Part shown: piece by piece, positions 49,501 to 62,539 of the stretch
Layout: every line of letters starts with the position of its first letter
How positions within the stretch are numbered: position 1 is the stretch's first letter
Assembly: GCA_950106755.1 (NCBI GenBank)
Contig: OX467083.1
Coordinates: 15,185,029-15,249,028, forward strand
DNA: 64,000 nucleotides
Reading direction: 5' to 3'
From: Climacium dendroides
Lineage: Eukaryota > Streptophyta > Bryopsida > Hypnales > Climaciaceae
Position numbers and translations under genes: made by a program
Notes under the pieces: generated by a model
Told to the model about the DNA's origin: nothing
What the model saw: the letters and a program-made list of their open reading frames with translations, nothing else
Database searches by the model: none

Positions 49501-49790
49501 TAAATACAATTTAGAACTTAAAATGCACCTTGAATTCCAAATGAAGAAATATCAAGAAAGAAGGATTGAAAAATAGGAAAAAAACCCTACTAGAGTGGTG
49601 ATTAGAAACTCACCAAGTCATCCTTGCACTTTTCTAAATCCAATGCTTTAATTGCTACAACCTCCTTGTGTGGCAAACACATTGCAGAATACACGGTGGC
49701 AGTAGTCCCATGCCCAATTTCTTCCAAAAGTTGGTACTCCGTTGCTGTAATAGGGTAAATCTTTTGTTCTATCTGTTTTCTCTCCATCAT
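43560..49790 (-). CDS. STE20/SPS1-related Ser/Thr kinase (plant BLUS1 / SPAK-OSR1-like)
   Basis: 14 coding exons: 49790-49614, 48597-48343, 48180-48056, 47792-47748, 47246-47165, 47041-46970, 46817-46647, 46447-46382, 46255-46187, 45969-45742, 45009-44899, 44416-44365, 43950-43889, 43709-43560. All phases join, giving about 554 aa. Kinase domain about 19-290: glycine loop IGHGTTATV 25-33, K48 in VAIK, HRD 140-142, DFG 160-162, [26 protein letters not shown], and [23 protein letters not shown]. This is a plant germinal-centre-type kinase; Arabidopsis members include BLUS1 in blue-light stomatal opening. After the kinase, [20 protein letters not shown] is a block conserved in the plant homologues. 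Next come three imperfect repeats of an [14 protein letters not shown] unit. The last exon ([23 protein letters not shown]) is a short coiled coil. The stop assumes read-through after NRNIT; a GTAAGC donor there allows another ending. A MITE lies in the intron 45010-45741. Confidence 0.9.
45225..45377. mobile_element. MITE, 153 bp, 8-bp target duplication (hAT-like)
   Basis: The ends CATGGTTGTCAT and ATGACAACCATG are inverted, and nearly the whole element folds into one hairpin about a 5-8 nt centre near 45300. It is flanked by ATAAAACC on both sides (45217-45224 and 45378-45385). An 8-bp duplication fits the hAT superfamily. It is inserted in an intron of the STE20-type kinase gene. Confidence 0.93.
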
Positions 49791-51485
49791 GTCAAGTCCT
49801 TTGTTCTCTATTTGACCAAATAAATATACTAAAATGATTGTAAAAGAAATTCTATACCAATGTTGCAAATTAGATACAATTATTTGCAACTAGTTCCACC
49901 ACCACTCACAACCTTCTTAATATATAAAAAAGCAAGTATTAGAAATGTAAAAGTAGGTGAATAAAACTAGAGTAATAGATGAATAAGACTAATGGTAGCA
50001 CTCTTTATATACTACAAAGAGATCCTACTACTGAAATTAGTAAGGTTACTACATAATAATAGACAAAGTAAAAGTAGCACTTGTAACCTTACTACCGAGG
50101 TTTGTACTAATTTCGAAAATTTACCTTGTTGTTTCAAATTTTAATGTGTTTTATTTCAATAATATTTTTCTCATTAGTTTTATATTTTTTAAAATTTTGG
50201 ATGATGCAAATTCATTGATATTCAATATCATGCATTCAATAAGTCAAAATTGTGTGAAACCTTTAATTTGCACACCTCAATGAACGAGGCCATAAAGTAA
50301 AATTTTTGTCCATACATTGATCATGACTATGGATAAAATATGTTAATTACATAAGTTATTCAATCATCCAAATGTGGCAAAATCAAATTTTTATATTTTG
50401 AAAAAAAATGGGTGAATTGTAGGGATTTCATCTATTCAAAGATATTTTGCTAAATGCTCCAATGCTTTTTTTTAAGGTTGCAACCTAGTGAAAAATCACT
50501 ACGAATAAAACCCTTGAGTTATATATTTATATGCATTCAAGATTTACCACATTTGTTGCTATATTTTTTTGAATAAGTAGATTTGTCCTTGCTTGCTATA
50601 GATATATTACATGGCTTTTACTTATTAGGGTGTGTGATTCTGATATACCGATCTTACACCATTTGTAATATAATTAAATTATATAAAGGTGAAATGTTAT
50701 TGTAGATCTAAATTTTTGTAATATAATTTAATTATAGCAAGATGAAATATTATCGTAGACCTAAATTTCAAACCAAAAACCAATAATATAATATTTCATC
50801 TTGCAATTTTAGACAACTTCAAAGTTTAGGAATTTAGATTTTTCTTAGTTTGTAAATTTTTAGATACTATCAAATTATTGATCAAAGATGTATCCAATAT
50901 TCATCATCAATTCTCATGTCTAAATTGTATACATTTTAGACAAGTATCTATAAAAGAAAATTCTTGTAATTTATGGACAAGATTATATGTCCTTAGCTTA
51001 TTAGTGTGTTGAATTCTATTGAGACTTTGATTATATTAATGAACTTGCAACTAATTGTGATCTATTTGCAAAACTTTCGAATTTAGAATCTTGCCTAAAA
51101 CAACTTTGCATATGAGAGCCTTTAAGTGGGATTCATTTTGGGTATACTTCTAATACTTTAATAATTCATAGTTATATCCATTTGTTGTCCAAAAATGCAT
51201 ACAAAGAAAATTTCATAATTTCCTTTTGACTCTCTAAAAGATTCAACAAGAGGTAGGAGTAAGTAATGCCCAAAATGCTTATTTAAAATTTTTTAGATGC
51301 AATTACTTTGGTTTAGGGTTCAAACTATAATAAATATGAAGCAATCAAGTCATTGTGTTAGCTTGTGACCTACATTGAGCTTTCCATTGTTTCTAAGAAC
51401 CAAGTACTAGAATTATCCTACAAGTAAAAAAATTCCCCTTTGCCTTGATTCTAGTTTGATCCTAATTCTTGATTACTTTCAAACT
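49791..51485. other. upstream region of the STE20-type kinase, AT-rich
   Basis: The open frame of exon 1 continues to 49889 but looks non-coding. No further gene is seen. A short inverted pair (GCAAGATGAAATATTA / TAATATTTCATCTTGC) is near 50730-50805. Confidence 0.45.
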
Positions 51486-52418
51486 TTAACCCCTAGGTAA
51501 AGTTTTTTGACTATGTTTTCACCAAAAACATTCCAAAACTAACATTTCTAGTACAAGTACCAAATTTACATAAAAAAATCATTTTTGGACACATGTAACT
51601 ATAGAAGCTAGTATTATGATGGTTTGAGAAGATGTGGAAAAAAATTCAAAATTTCCACTATGTAGATTGCAAAATGTCAGTGTTTAAAGTGATAACATTT
51701 TTTTTTGGGCCTTGTGAAAAATTGGGCAATTGCACTTGACAAATTTACATTTGTATGAAAAATTGTTCATAATGCTGGTGATTCTTTGGATTCATTCTTC
51801 AAGGCAAGTTGGCTATATGCTTGAAAAATTTCAAATCATTTGGAATTGTACAATATAAAGGAAAAAAATAATAAGTAGAAAGAAATAGAGAATGATTCAA
51901 AATACTAAATTGGTAAGAATTTAGTTATGGACTTAAAAATGCCAATCCCAATGGTTGTAATGTTGTAATAAACAATCTACATCCTATAATTTTGTCTTTT
52001 TCAAAAAATACTAAAAATTGAGTTAAATAAATGCCTTCAAAGTTTATCTAAGAGTAAAGATTCTATAACTACCTACAAACTAGAACTCCTCATAACTTTC
52101 ATTTCATCAATCAAAATGGAATGATTCAAAGCTTTTCACATATTACATGTAAATCTTCAAATTTTTATTTCTTAAAAAATAAATTTCAAAGAATTTTTTT
52201 TGACCTACCTAAGCTTCCTACAATTAAAAAGAAATTATGTATCTTAAAATAATTTTTAACCATGTACTCAAAAGTTATGAAAATTGTTGGTCCTTAAAGC
52301 TACTCCTCAAGCACATGTTGTGTGAAAATTTCAAAGAAAAAAAAATCCATTTTTAGTGAGCTACCCCAAATTACTATGTTGCTACCAAAAGCAAATTGGG
52401 CCTTAGTTTAGGGGTTAA
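51486..52418. mobile_element. nonautonomous repeat with terminal inverted repeats, copy 2
   Basis: The same family as 31594-32526, in direct orientation, 933 bp. The ends are TTAACCCCTAGG and TTTAGGGGTTAA. Shared blocks include TTCTTCAAGGCAAGTTGGCT and GAATGATTCAAA. No coding capacity. Confidence 0.75.
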
Positions 52419-54453
52419 TTGACTACTTGTAAATTTTGTTTTGGAATGACAAGAACTCATAGTTGTTAGCAATCTAATCACATAGATTTTTTTTCTTCCA
52501 AAAGACACCTACAACCTTGAGTTCAAACTTGGGCATTGGCATTGTGCTTATTATCATAATCCATCCAACTATAGTGGGATCAAATGACTTTGTCATTGTA
52601 TGTTATAAACACAAAAGTTCCACTTTGATCACAATAAGTTCAAAAGTTTTAGGATATGTGTTTATGAAGCTAAACTTGGTTGTTCTTTGAGCCTATGAAT
52701 TGTATCCTACAGATTTACACCTCTACATCTAAACTTCTAGATCTTGTCTTGCAAGGCTTGAAGAACCAAATGGTCTTAAGCAAGTGATGTCATTAACTTG
52801 AGCCTTAGGCTATAAGATCAATACAAATGCTCATGTTAGCTGAAGTAAAGTGATGTCCTAGTTGTTGATTTGAATGTTCAAACTAAATTGCAAACTTGAG
52901 ATCACTCTATAACTAAAAAGAACTGTACTAGAAAAAGTGGTAGCTACTAATACTAAAAGTGATCTCATTTGATGTATTCTTAAGAATCCAAAGATGATGA
53001 ACTAGATTGTTGATAGCAAAAACAAGCTTGTGTTTGTGTTGATGAAGAGCTGCCTCTAATGATCGCAGATTGGGGTTTTGGGAAAGCTGAGAGATGAAGA
53101 ACGCAACCCCTGCGAATGGATTGCAAATTAATGAAAATACAAAGGAAACATATGAACGTATGAAAAGGAAGAGACAATTTTGAAGTTTGTGAATTGAAAG
53201 ATGACTTGAAAATGAATCCCAAATAAAAATGAAACGATAGTGGGCTGAAATTGAATTGAAGATAAAATGAAATCTGATAAATCTTCAGCTCATTGAAAAC
53301 AGATAAGAAATGAAAATGAAAAGAAACTGCTGAATGAAAGGGAATGAGAAATAGATTGAAAATGTGATGACTGGGAATGAAAATGAACTGAAACTTTGAA
53401 ATGGGTTCATCATCGTGAACAGGAAAAATTAAACGACAGATTGAACATGGATTGAAACTGAATTTCCTTCACGGCTTGAGGCACAGGAAAAATCGAAGAC
53501 GAAGAATCAGGCTGCTAAATTCCCAGACTCATAGAATGAACGACGCTGCAGCCTGGAATCAATGCCGAAAGAGCCCAATCATATATTCATCCAATTGCTC
53601 GTCAAATAAATTGACATTCATGATCATTTGTCTCGAAGAAAATTGATACCAGACCCCGTCATTTCTTTTTTTTGGCACAAATTGACAGTCACACGTTCAA
53701 TTGCAACAAAAAAGGAGAATTATAGCCAGCCCACCAATTAGTTACGAGGAGGGAAGAGAAACACAGGTCTACATACATTTAACTTTCAACCCGTTCCTGG
53801 TGCAAAGACCCCCATTTTGCTTCACCAGGATTGCAGTTCCCGAAATTGCAATTATCGTTGTTGAATGTGGCCTTACTCAATTGACAACAAAATCTTATGC
53901 ATTAACAAATTATGGTGGTATTGGTTCAAATGGCGTGTTTCAAAGTGCCAATGAAAATTTCTTTCATGTACATTGACACCAAAAATGGAGCCAGGATACA
54001 GAGTGCTCAAAGCATTCTGAAGTGTGCTTTCACGGTTAATAGTGTGATTTTATCTCAAAACGAAAATAAGAATTCATTCATAATGGAGGGAAATAGAGTC
54101 TGAAGGATCCTGAACTTCAGAATCTTCTAATTCAGGGTTAAAACACAGACAGAGTTCAACGCATTCCACCAGCAAGTGAACTTCGTCATGCACATGTGAG
54201 ATTCTGAGCAGTCAGTGTCTTCATTATGATTACTTTTGTTGCATCCACGCGTACATCTGCGCAGCAGCAGCAGCACTTTATTCACAAGCTAGTTTACCCT
54301 CAGTTTGAAAGAGTTATCATACTTCGGTGCAACAAATACCTATGCAGCCTGTTTGTATGCTCTTGATTTAATTTAATGAACACCAATTCAAATCAGTCCT
54401 CACCTACCTGCGTTAGCATTACTTTGAAAATACTCGCCAACCTTATTATCCAC
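52419..54453. other. intergenic between the kinase and WD-protein genes
   Basis: There is no supported gene. 53225-53460 is purine-rich with many GAAATGAAA-like words. Open frames at 52980-53222 (-) and 53701-53976 (+) have no recognised motif. 54110-54453 is probably 3' UTR of the WD-protein gene. Confidence 0.45.
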
Positions 54454-56777
54454 TCACGCCAGTTTCCAAATGTAGATGTTGTCGTTCACGAGTCCAAACA
54501 AGGTGCCGTCTTTGGCGCAGTCCAGGGTCTGGAATTGGTGGAACTTGAGCCCCGTGTTGAGTTTGGCGATGCACACGTTCCCGTACCAGGCCTGGATGGA
54601 GAACGTCTCCTCCGTGGTCACCATGATCATCACCTCCGAGCGAGGCAAAATGGTGCACCCGCACGTGTTGCTGATGACGAACCCCTCCGGTCGGTACAGC
54701 GGCCTCAAAATCTCCGGCCCCAGCACCAAAGTATTGTGCGCACGGTCACCCTGTATTGAGTACTGTTTGATCCCATGATCCCTCGACCTGTCGATTGAAG
54801 AGGAGGTTTCCACACGAAGACCAGCTGCTGCGAAGCCAATATTGCAGCAAGTCTGGGTGGGAAGGAGGAACGGTTTTCTAGGCAACAAGGTACCCACCTC
54901 GAGCTCCCGGAATGCACCGTTAGTATTCAATATTTGGCCAGAATATTCAGGCAGGAGGTCGACCATCCCCCGCCACCTGATCTCTCCTCTCTTGGTGGAC
55001 ACGTACAGCCTCCCCTCGTTGGTGCAGGCCACCGTTTGCACGCTGTCGTCTCCCAAATTCACCGTGGCCACCTGCACAAGACCCCTCCACACGCGGATGT
55101 TGCTTTCGTCCTCCACGTCCACGCTGTACAGCGTGTCGAACTTGTCCACCACCAGCTTGTGCACGGGCGCCAGATGGCCCAGCAACTGCGTCACGAACAC
55201 GTACCCCAGACTAGGGTGCGGTTTCCACACCTCGATCGCTCCGTCGCTGCAGCCGAAGTACAAAGCTCCGGACGAAGACTCGGAGATGTTCGTGTAATAC
55301 CTGTCGAAAATACAAATGGAGTTAGAAACAACAGTCCATATCAAGCACATACGCATTACACACAAGAGTTACTACATGAGCGTTACTTCCATTAGCAGGA
55401 TCATTAGATAAACAGATACATATTCAGCAACCAGCCAAGCCTATAAGCGTGATCATCAGGCCCGTTAGTATCCCACTGGATAACTAAATACTCATGGAAC
55501 ACTTCTTGCATTCGCATGCTCACATGGCAGTTTTCCACGACTATTTTCTTCTCCAGCTACAAGTCCACGTTTTCCCAATAATTTCAACAGTACCTGCTTC
55601 CTCCGTTGGATGCTGTGTCGCAGTGCAACGCGCACAGAAATCGTTTGTTTCGCCAGGCGATGATGGACGTGGCTCCCTCGGAGAAGTCGGCGCCCGTGGG
55701 TCGGGCGCCGATGAAGAGCATGTCCTTGCAGCCGGCCTCCTCCACGCCCAGAATGAGCTCGTACTCGTGCTGGGGGTAGTCCAAGTAAGCAAAGGTGGCG
55801 AAATTCTCGTTGCTGGAGTAGACGGACACGTTGAGGATCTGGCGAGTGGACTTGTAGGCGATCACGTAGAGCGTGCCATCCTCGGACACGTTGATGCTGC
55901 GCGACCAGTCCTCGAAGACGTCCTTGCCCGGAATGAAATTGGCCGCGCGCACGATTCGGGAGTAGCACATGCCACCAGAGAAGACCTGCTGCCCCAGCTG
56001 ACGGCGGACCGACGCCCGGGTGCGCGGGTAACAACCTGGGATCCCTCCTTCCGCATGGGTGACCCGCAATTCATCACGGGAGCCGCCCGGAGAATAATTC
56101 TCAGAATTTGATATCCACAATCGGGAGGACTCGGAGGTCTTGCGGGCCTGCCACACGAGGAACACATAATTTGAATCAGCGAGCCACCAGTTTAATTCAT
56201 GATTTCTTTCAATTGGCTATCGCCGCTTTCCACAAGTCGTGCACAACGAAAATCCTTTAAGAACAAAGAAACCCGCCAGGTATATATGTTTTAGAATTTT
56301 TGGGGAGGTCATGTGGAAGATTTCTATAGTTCAATTCTACTTCTTTTGTGACCAACACTAATGCTTTCCTTCGATTGGCAATATCTGGTTTTCACAAGTG
56401 GTGCACAGCCGTTAATCCTAGAAAGCCGCCATGCATGTCTAAGAGGTTTTGAGGTGGTCATGTGGAAGATCTCAGTTGTCCAATTACTTTGTGACCAACA
56501 TATACCATGTTCATGGACTCTGGTGAAAAAACATTTGGCCCCATCTGGATTTTACTTAAACTCACAATACGATCAACCAAATTAGTCATTTCGTAACCAT
56601 GAATCAATCCTTAGTCCTGTAGGGGTTACTACTCACCTTCTGTCTGTGGTTGTCTTCACGAAGACTTCCAGCTCTCACCATACCACAGGACCCTGTGAAT
56701 ACAGAATCCGCGAGTTCCAAGACTTGAGCTTGGACACCCGTCGATACATCCATCCCTTCATCGCAGTCCATTTCCAT
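54454..56777 (-). CDS. WD40-like beta-propeller protein, family unassigned
   Basis: Three coding exons: 56777-56637, 56147-55594, 55300-54454. Phases join (0, then 2 to 1) to give about 513 aa. The start is the ATG of MEMDCDEGMDV; upstream exons appear to be 5' UTR. Propeller-like blades are visible: GTLYVIAYKSTRQILNVSVY, GALYFGCSDGAIEVWK, LLGHLAPVHKLVVDKFDTLY, ESNIRVWRGLVQVATVNLG, GRLYVSTKRGEIRW, and the terminal GTLFGLVNDNIYIWKLA. No F-box, BTB, RING or membrane segment was seen. The N-terminal 70 residues are acidic then Ser/Arg-rich. The third exon is GC-rich compared with its flanks, as are the other genes here. I could not place it in a named WD40 subfamily; a scaffold role would be only the default guess. 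Confidence 0.75.
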
Positions 56778-57161
56778 TCTGCAGTTATGCATGACATATA
56801 GAAAGACATGTATCAGTTAACATCTACGTACTGAGCTTTGACACGCTCCTAAGCTTCAAAACCCAAATTGTTCACTGTCAGTACAAGCAAAGCATCGCAA
56901 AAAAACTTCATATTGCAAGCACAGGCATTCTCAAATGAGAGCAAAGTCCAACTGGATCACAGCTGCCTATGCCTCTCCCTCAAGGTAAAAAGGATTTCAT
57001 AAACTATGGAAGGCATCTGCTACATAACCCCAAATGGAATCTCAATGATGGAACACACATTTGCTAACGTCATGGTAGCCTTAATCCACACTTCTTTGTA
57101 ACAACCTTGAATGAAGCTCTCAATGTGTTTTGCAAATGAAAACAAGAGTTCGTAGATTTAC

Positions 57162-57285
57162 CGGATGGACTAAGGATGTATTCCCGTATTCTTTAAAAGC
57201 CTGATGAGCTAATTTTGTGTAGATATAGGTGTTGATTACACTCCCTTCTATGGTCCTGATACTATTATTGTTGACTCTGAGATAC
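57162..57285 (-). other. candidate untranslated exon
   Basis: 124 nt with good GT-AG borders and one fully open frame (YLRVNNNSIRTIEGSVINTY...). That frame does not continue into the exon at 56777 without a stop, so I read it as 5' UTR or an alternative exon. Confidence 0.4.
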
Positions 57286-57374
57286 CTGCAAGAAATATCT
57301 CTAAACGTCAGATTCAAAGTGCACACCTCAGACCTCAAAACCACTAAGGTAGAGGATACAAAAGTCATCAGAGA

Positions 57375-57690
57375 CTTGATCCCTTCTCCTAAACTGACCG
57401 GCCCCTGTCACCACCAACAACTCAGCTATTCATACACTTGGTTGAACTAATTAGCAAGTAGAGTACCATGACTTGGCTAAACGTCTATAACAAGTAATCT
57501 TTGATTGACAATAGGGTTGTATAGTGTCACTGGTAGTGGTATACAACCTCCCACATTGAAATAGCATAAGAATTTCATATATAGCGATGAAAATTTCATC
57601 TCAATAAGATTTGGATCCTATACTGAAAGCTCTCCACACCTCTATACATCTTCCAAATATCATTCTACTACACATGTTAGAATGTAAAAA
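57375..57690 (-). repeat. intronic dispersed repeat shared with the AKR gene
   Basis: Diverged partner of 14150-14465 (blocks CTCAGCTATTCATACACTTGG, AATTAGCAAGTAG, ACAACCTCCCACATTGAAAT, AATTTCATA). Confidence 0.55.
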
Positions 57691-58520
57691 GTGACGCAAA
57701 TAGGATCCTCTACCAAGTCGTGATTCAAACCTAACCTAACCTGGTCACGAAATCAAGAAAATCGATGCTTTAGGTCAAACTACTCCACCACCATCACTAT
57801 CAACTTCGACCCACTAATTCCTACCAACAGACGATCGTACCTTAACTTAAGTTCGCAGTTGATCGGCTCTTCAGCTATGGAAATCCATGATCGCTCGAAT
57901 GTAAGAAAACACTTAGAAATTCAAGCTCCGTATCCGGAGTCAACGATCGACAGCCCACGCTAGATAAACGGCTCAACTACCCTCCAAAATCACCAACACC
58001 TAAGTAGAGCTAAGAAGAGAAAAACCCTTGCCCAGACTACCTCCAATTCCAAACCCGTGGTACAAATTCGGTGCCAAATCGAAAGAATCATAAACCCACC
58101 GTTGTCATTTGCATCAAAACCCGCGTACCAACCCCACAAAAGAATTTTAAAGAGAGCAAAACTCCTGGAAAACCCCAAACGCTCCAGATTCCCGCCTCGA
58201 CGCGCTTTCTAACTTACACTCGCGAAAGAACACACACAGACAAAAGGGTCTCTGGGGAATCTGCGAATTGGGACATCGAGACTCCTCGAGAGCGGGGGTT
58301 TTGCAAGTTGCAGCAAGACCCCCTCCACCGGGCCTTTCCTGTGTTGCGTCGCGGCCGTATTCTGCGCGGGAATTTGGCTATGGAGGGTCTTCTTCAGCCT
58401 TTCCACCGACTCCTCCTCTCACAGGAAAGGTGCAAAATCCGTAAGCCCACGGCAGTGGAGCCTTACGGAATCGTCAGCTGCACTGGTTCCGTGTGTACGT
58501 GTCCGCGTTGACATCAGCCA

Positions 58521-61500
58521 GTGTTCTTTCTACGGTTTTCATTTCATTTTACACCTTCTACCGGAAACTAAGGTAGCGGCACCCAAAAACCCCACTTTTT
58601 CTTTTTCTTTTCCTACCTTGTTCTACCATCTCTTTAGGTCAAATTTCAGTTTCTTTTCTTAAGATATTGTTAGAAACCTCGAGGAAAATGTAAGTGAAGT
58701 TGTTTCATAATTTTTCAACACTTGGGTAATATTTGTTGCATATTCAAAGTTGAAAGTATAAGGTACTTACTTATACCACTTGATTCAACCTTAATCAACT
58801 ATTCTTGAAGTCTTGATGCAAAAGATGCTTCAACTTCCATTGATTACCTCGAAGAACTTTTCAACTCTCATAGGTTGCTCTTGAGGTTGTAGTGGTTTTG
58901 AGGGATATAGAGGCTCTTTGTTTGTCATTTTTTTATGAGCTTTTAAAACCATCTAATAGGTTGCAATAAACAAGAAGACAAGTGACTGGTTGGGTACCTC
59001 TATCTTTCGTGGCCCCTTTTTCTTCCTTCAACCCATGTGTTGACTCAAAGTGAACCTTAAAACAACTTTCTTGATAGTTGTACAATTCTGTAGCAGCTTG
59101 CAATAGCTTATAAAAGTACTTGTAAAAGGCATTCTATCAAAGAATTTTACCGGTAATGAGCTTTGTATGTGGCTCTTCAAACTTCTCAAAGGATTGGCCT
59201 TCGAAGAAATACAAAAACCCAAAGAACTTCTAAGGTTTAAAGGCTTGTTGCATAGGGGCCTGAAATTGATTATTTGAAAAGGCTTCACTAGTCCTATTAA
59301 ATAAGATTTTAAGACCAAACGCTTAAATTTTGAACAACAAATGAATGTATACATAATTCAAGCATACAAAGTTTTGTTTTTTCATCCATCTAAATGTTTG
59401 TAGATTCTTTTGCTAATTCTCTTATATTTGTATAGTGTAGATTTTCAAAACTTTTCTTTACAAATATTCTAAAGTTCAAGGGATACAAGTATATCAATTA
59501 GACTTCAATAAATAACTTTCATAGTTCCAAAAGCCACCTATTATAAACAACTTGAATACTTAAACAGAGGTTTTAAAATAATTTCTTCAAAAAAGATTAT
59601 ATTATACATCATTAATAGAAACAATATATACATTTGAACTAAGAATCGAATGTGAAAAATATTTGTAAATTAATTTCAAATAATTTTATTCTTAAGATTT
59701 AATAAATAAAAATTGCATATTTAGCACATGAATTTTTCAATGACAAATGAAACTTTTATCTTACTTTGATTACTTGATGTTTTGAAGATTTTATTTTTAT
59801 AATACACAAAATGACTTAATTATGAATTGTTTGCATTGTAGGAAAGATGTCCAAGCACTATGAACTATCCCAAAAATTTCATTGCCTAAAGTTTAAAAAA
59901 CAAAAAAATAGTCTTTGGAGGCTTTAAATCACAAAGAAATGATTATTTCAATAAATCCTTGGTATTTCTAGTGTATTATTTTGTGAAGACTCTACATGAT
60001 GAAATTAAATCTATATCATCAAATTGTCTTCCAAAAAGGTATCACAAATCCAAACTCCCAAAGCACCATTTGGTTGCTCTTAACCCTTTAAGGACCAAGA
60101 TGACACAAATGTGTCATCTTGAAATTTTCAATGGCAAATATTTGGTAAGGTGAAATAAATCCCAACATTTTGTAAATTAGGATCTTGTAAAGTAACAAGT
60201 TGACATATTTGTTGCATTTTTTAATTTTCTAAATTTTAATGCACTATATTATACACTATTTTGAGCACTATATGAGTCAAAAAAATTCAAATAAAAAAAC
60301 CTTAGATAAAGTCAATAACACAAATTGGAGAGTGTACAACATGAGTTACTACAAACAATGGTTAGTACAAAACTTGAGCATCCCCAAGTTAACCCAATAC
60401 TTTGTTTGTATAATAATTTCAATGAAAATTCACACTAGAAATCTTCCCACATGGCATTTTCTCTAAGATTAGTAAAACCACAAATTCAACAAAAACGTAA
60501 CAAAAAATACTTCAACTAGATTAATGCAATAACTCCAATAACACGCAAAGTGAGTTTGTAAGACTTAAAGGGACCCCACTTTTTGCAACTTTGGCTCAAA
60601 AATGGCCCAAAATTCCAATTTAATAGACCAATATGTCTAAGTGTCAATACAAAGGGTGTTTTGAGAGTAAAAGAGGTGCCCTTATATAGTCTTCTAAGGG
60701 TACCCACCTCCTTTCATTTTCAAGTAGTAAGTTTATTACTTAAGATTTTCATCCTAATTTTTCAATTTTGACTTTTTATATTAGTCCCAAACTTTAACTT
60801 TTGGAGAAAGATTGCAAACCACAAATGGATTGCACCATTGGCTTTAGAAGGCCATTTTTCATTCAAGGAGATTACCCACCTTTTTTCCATCTTCAAAATC
60901 TCATCGAAACCTAGCGTCAATTTAACGCCCAAAAGATTAAAAATCCAACTTTGGAAGTTTGACTTTTTAATGAAAAGTAACTAAACTAGGCTCATTATTA
61001 AATATAAAGGAATAAAAAAAACCCACTTTGATACCATTTCGATTTGGGATACCCTCGGAACGTTGATCAATTCCATGAACTTTCTTCAAATCCACTGATT
61101 TTGAAGAATCTTGATGGTTTAGATACCTTTGGCTATCAAAATGTCTTGAAACTTGTTGAAATGTCTTATTGACATAATAGAAGCTTTGATCATTTTTATC
61201 GAGATTTTATTGCACCCCGGGTAATTTTTACAAATTTTTCATCATGCATTTTGGTAGTTGATATTCCAAAAGAAAATCTTTTGACTATTGGAAAATTTTA
61301 GAATTTTTTGTGGAACCTCTCATGAAATTCCAAAAAAGATGTATAAGGTCAAATTTTTAATTTGCACATATAAAAAAAAGAATCAAATCTCACTATCTCC
61401 TGTAATTTCCAATGAGTAAAAAAACTTTTATAGGAAAAAGAATTTTAACAAACCAATTGTATCTTTGGACTCTTAGCATGATTTCCACCTTAAAACACTA

Positions 61501-62539
61501 TACTCTAGTTGTAGATGCCCTCCACTGGTCCATCTTGAGTTTTCTTCACCTGTAGGCTAACAATTGGAGTTTCTACTATTTTACAAAATGGAATAGGAAA
61601 TCGAAATCTTTCTCTAGGAATCAACTTAGGGTTCTCTCATAGGTTCCCTTGGATTGATTTAGCCAAGATATCTTACATACGAGGCAAACTTACTTAAACA
61701 ATTTGGGCAATTTCTTCTTAACATTCTTACTTTATACAAATTATGGTTTTTTATCCTATTTATATGTGGGATTTGGATGTACTTAAAAAAAATACTCTAT
61801 TTAAGACTAAATACTATATTTGCATGTGATATACCCATTTTGGTTTTACACTCTTTTGAAAAATTTTGTATATAAAATTATATTCAAATTTTTTTGTAAA
61901 AAATCATATGTCCCAAGTGATGAAATGAGGACTCACACTCTGTTCAAAATTACAATGACTCTTAAAAGTAGTTGGCTACCATAAAAATCACTCTCATAAA
62001 TTGAGAAATTGAAATTATAAAGTGAAATTTGGATACATTGTTGTATAAAGGGGACTCTATCTTCATGTGCAATCGCACTTAAAATGGACTATATTTAGAC
62101 CTATTATTATTTGAATGAAATTTCTATGTAAAAATAAACTTTTTGTCAAAACTCAAAATGTCTCATTTCTTCTTATAGGAAGAATATACATCTTGATTAG
62201 AATCACATGCTACAAGTTTCATGAATTTTGGATTTTTATTGATTGAAATCTTATTGATTGAAATTTAATCTCAAAATTTTGAATTTTATAAATTGAAAAA
62301 GAATAAAATAAAATATCAAAGTAACATCAAATAATTATAAATATCAAAAACATATTATAGTTACTTATTTTTTTTAAATATATAGTATTTTCATCCTGGT
62401 ATCTATTTCTAATTTATAATCTTTTGATTCATTGGTGATAGAGATGCCTTTATTTATTTTTGCTCTCAACAACTTATCTTTGAAAGGTGGGATCTTAAGA
62501 TCTCAATATAACCATTTTATCTCATTTTAATGAACATGG
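58521..62539. other. AT-rich intergenic region, nothing supported
   Basis: Only short AT-biased open frames are present, for example 59028-59354 on the - strand. I saw no splice-consistent exon series, RNA gene or transposon ends. Confidence 0.45.

Larger units (their letters stand above)
56778..58520 (-). other. 5' UTR exons, introns and promoter of the WD-protein gene
   Basis: The - strand sequence shows an acceptor just before 56778 (one base ahead of the ATG), a bounded candidate exon at 57285-57162 and a strong donor (GAGT|GTAAGT) after 58218 in a GC-rich stretch. Joining these in phase hits stops, so they fit untranslated exons. The start of transcription is probably about 58400-58520. 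Confidence 0.45.

Noticed and set aside
53701..53976. 91-codon + strand open frame
   Set aside because: No motif, no partner exon, AT-rich; likely chance.
55494..56111. 205-codon + strand open frame (and other long frames at 54842-55395 and 55492-56034)
   Set aside because: Shadows of the GC-rich WD-protein exons in other frames; no domain.
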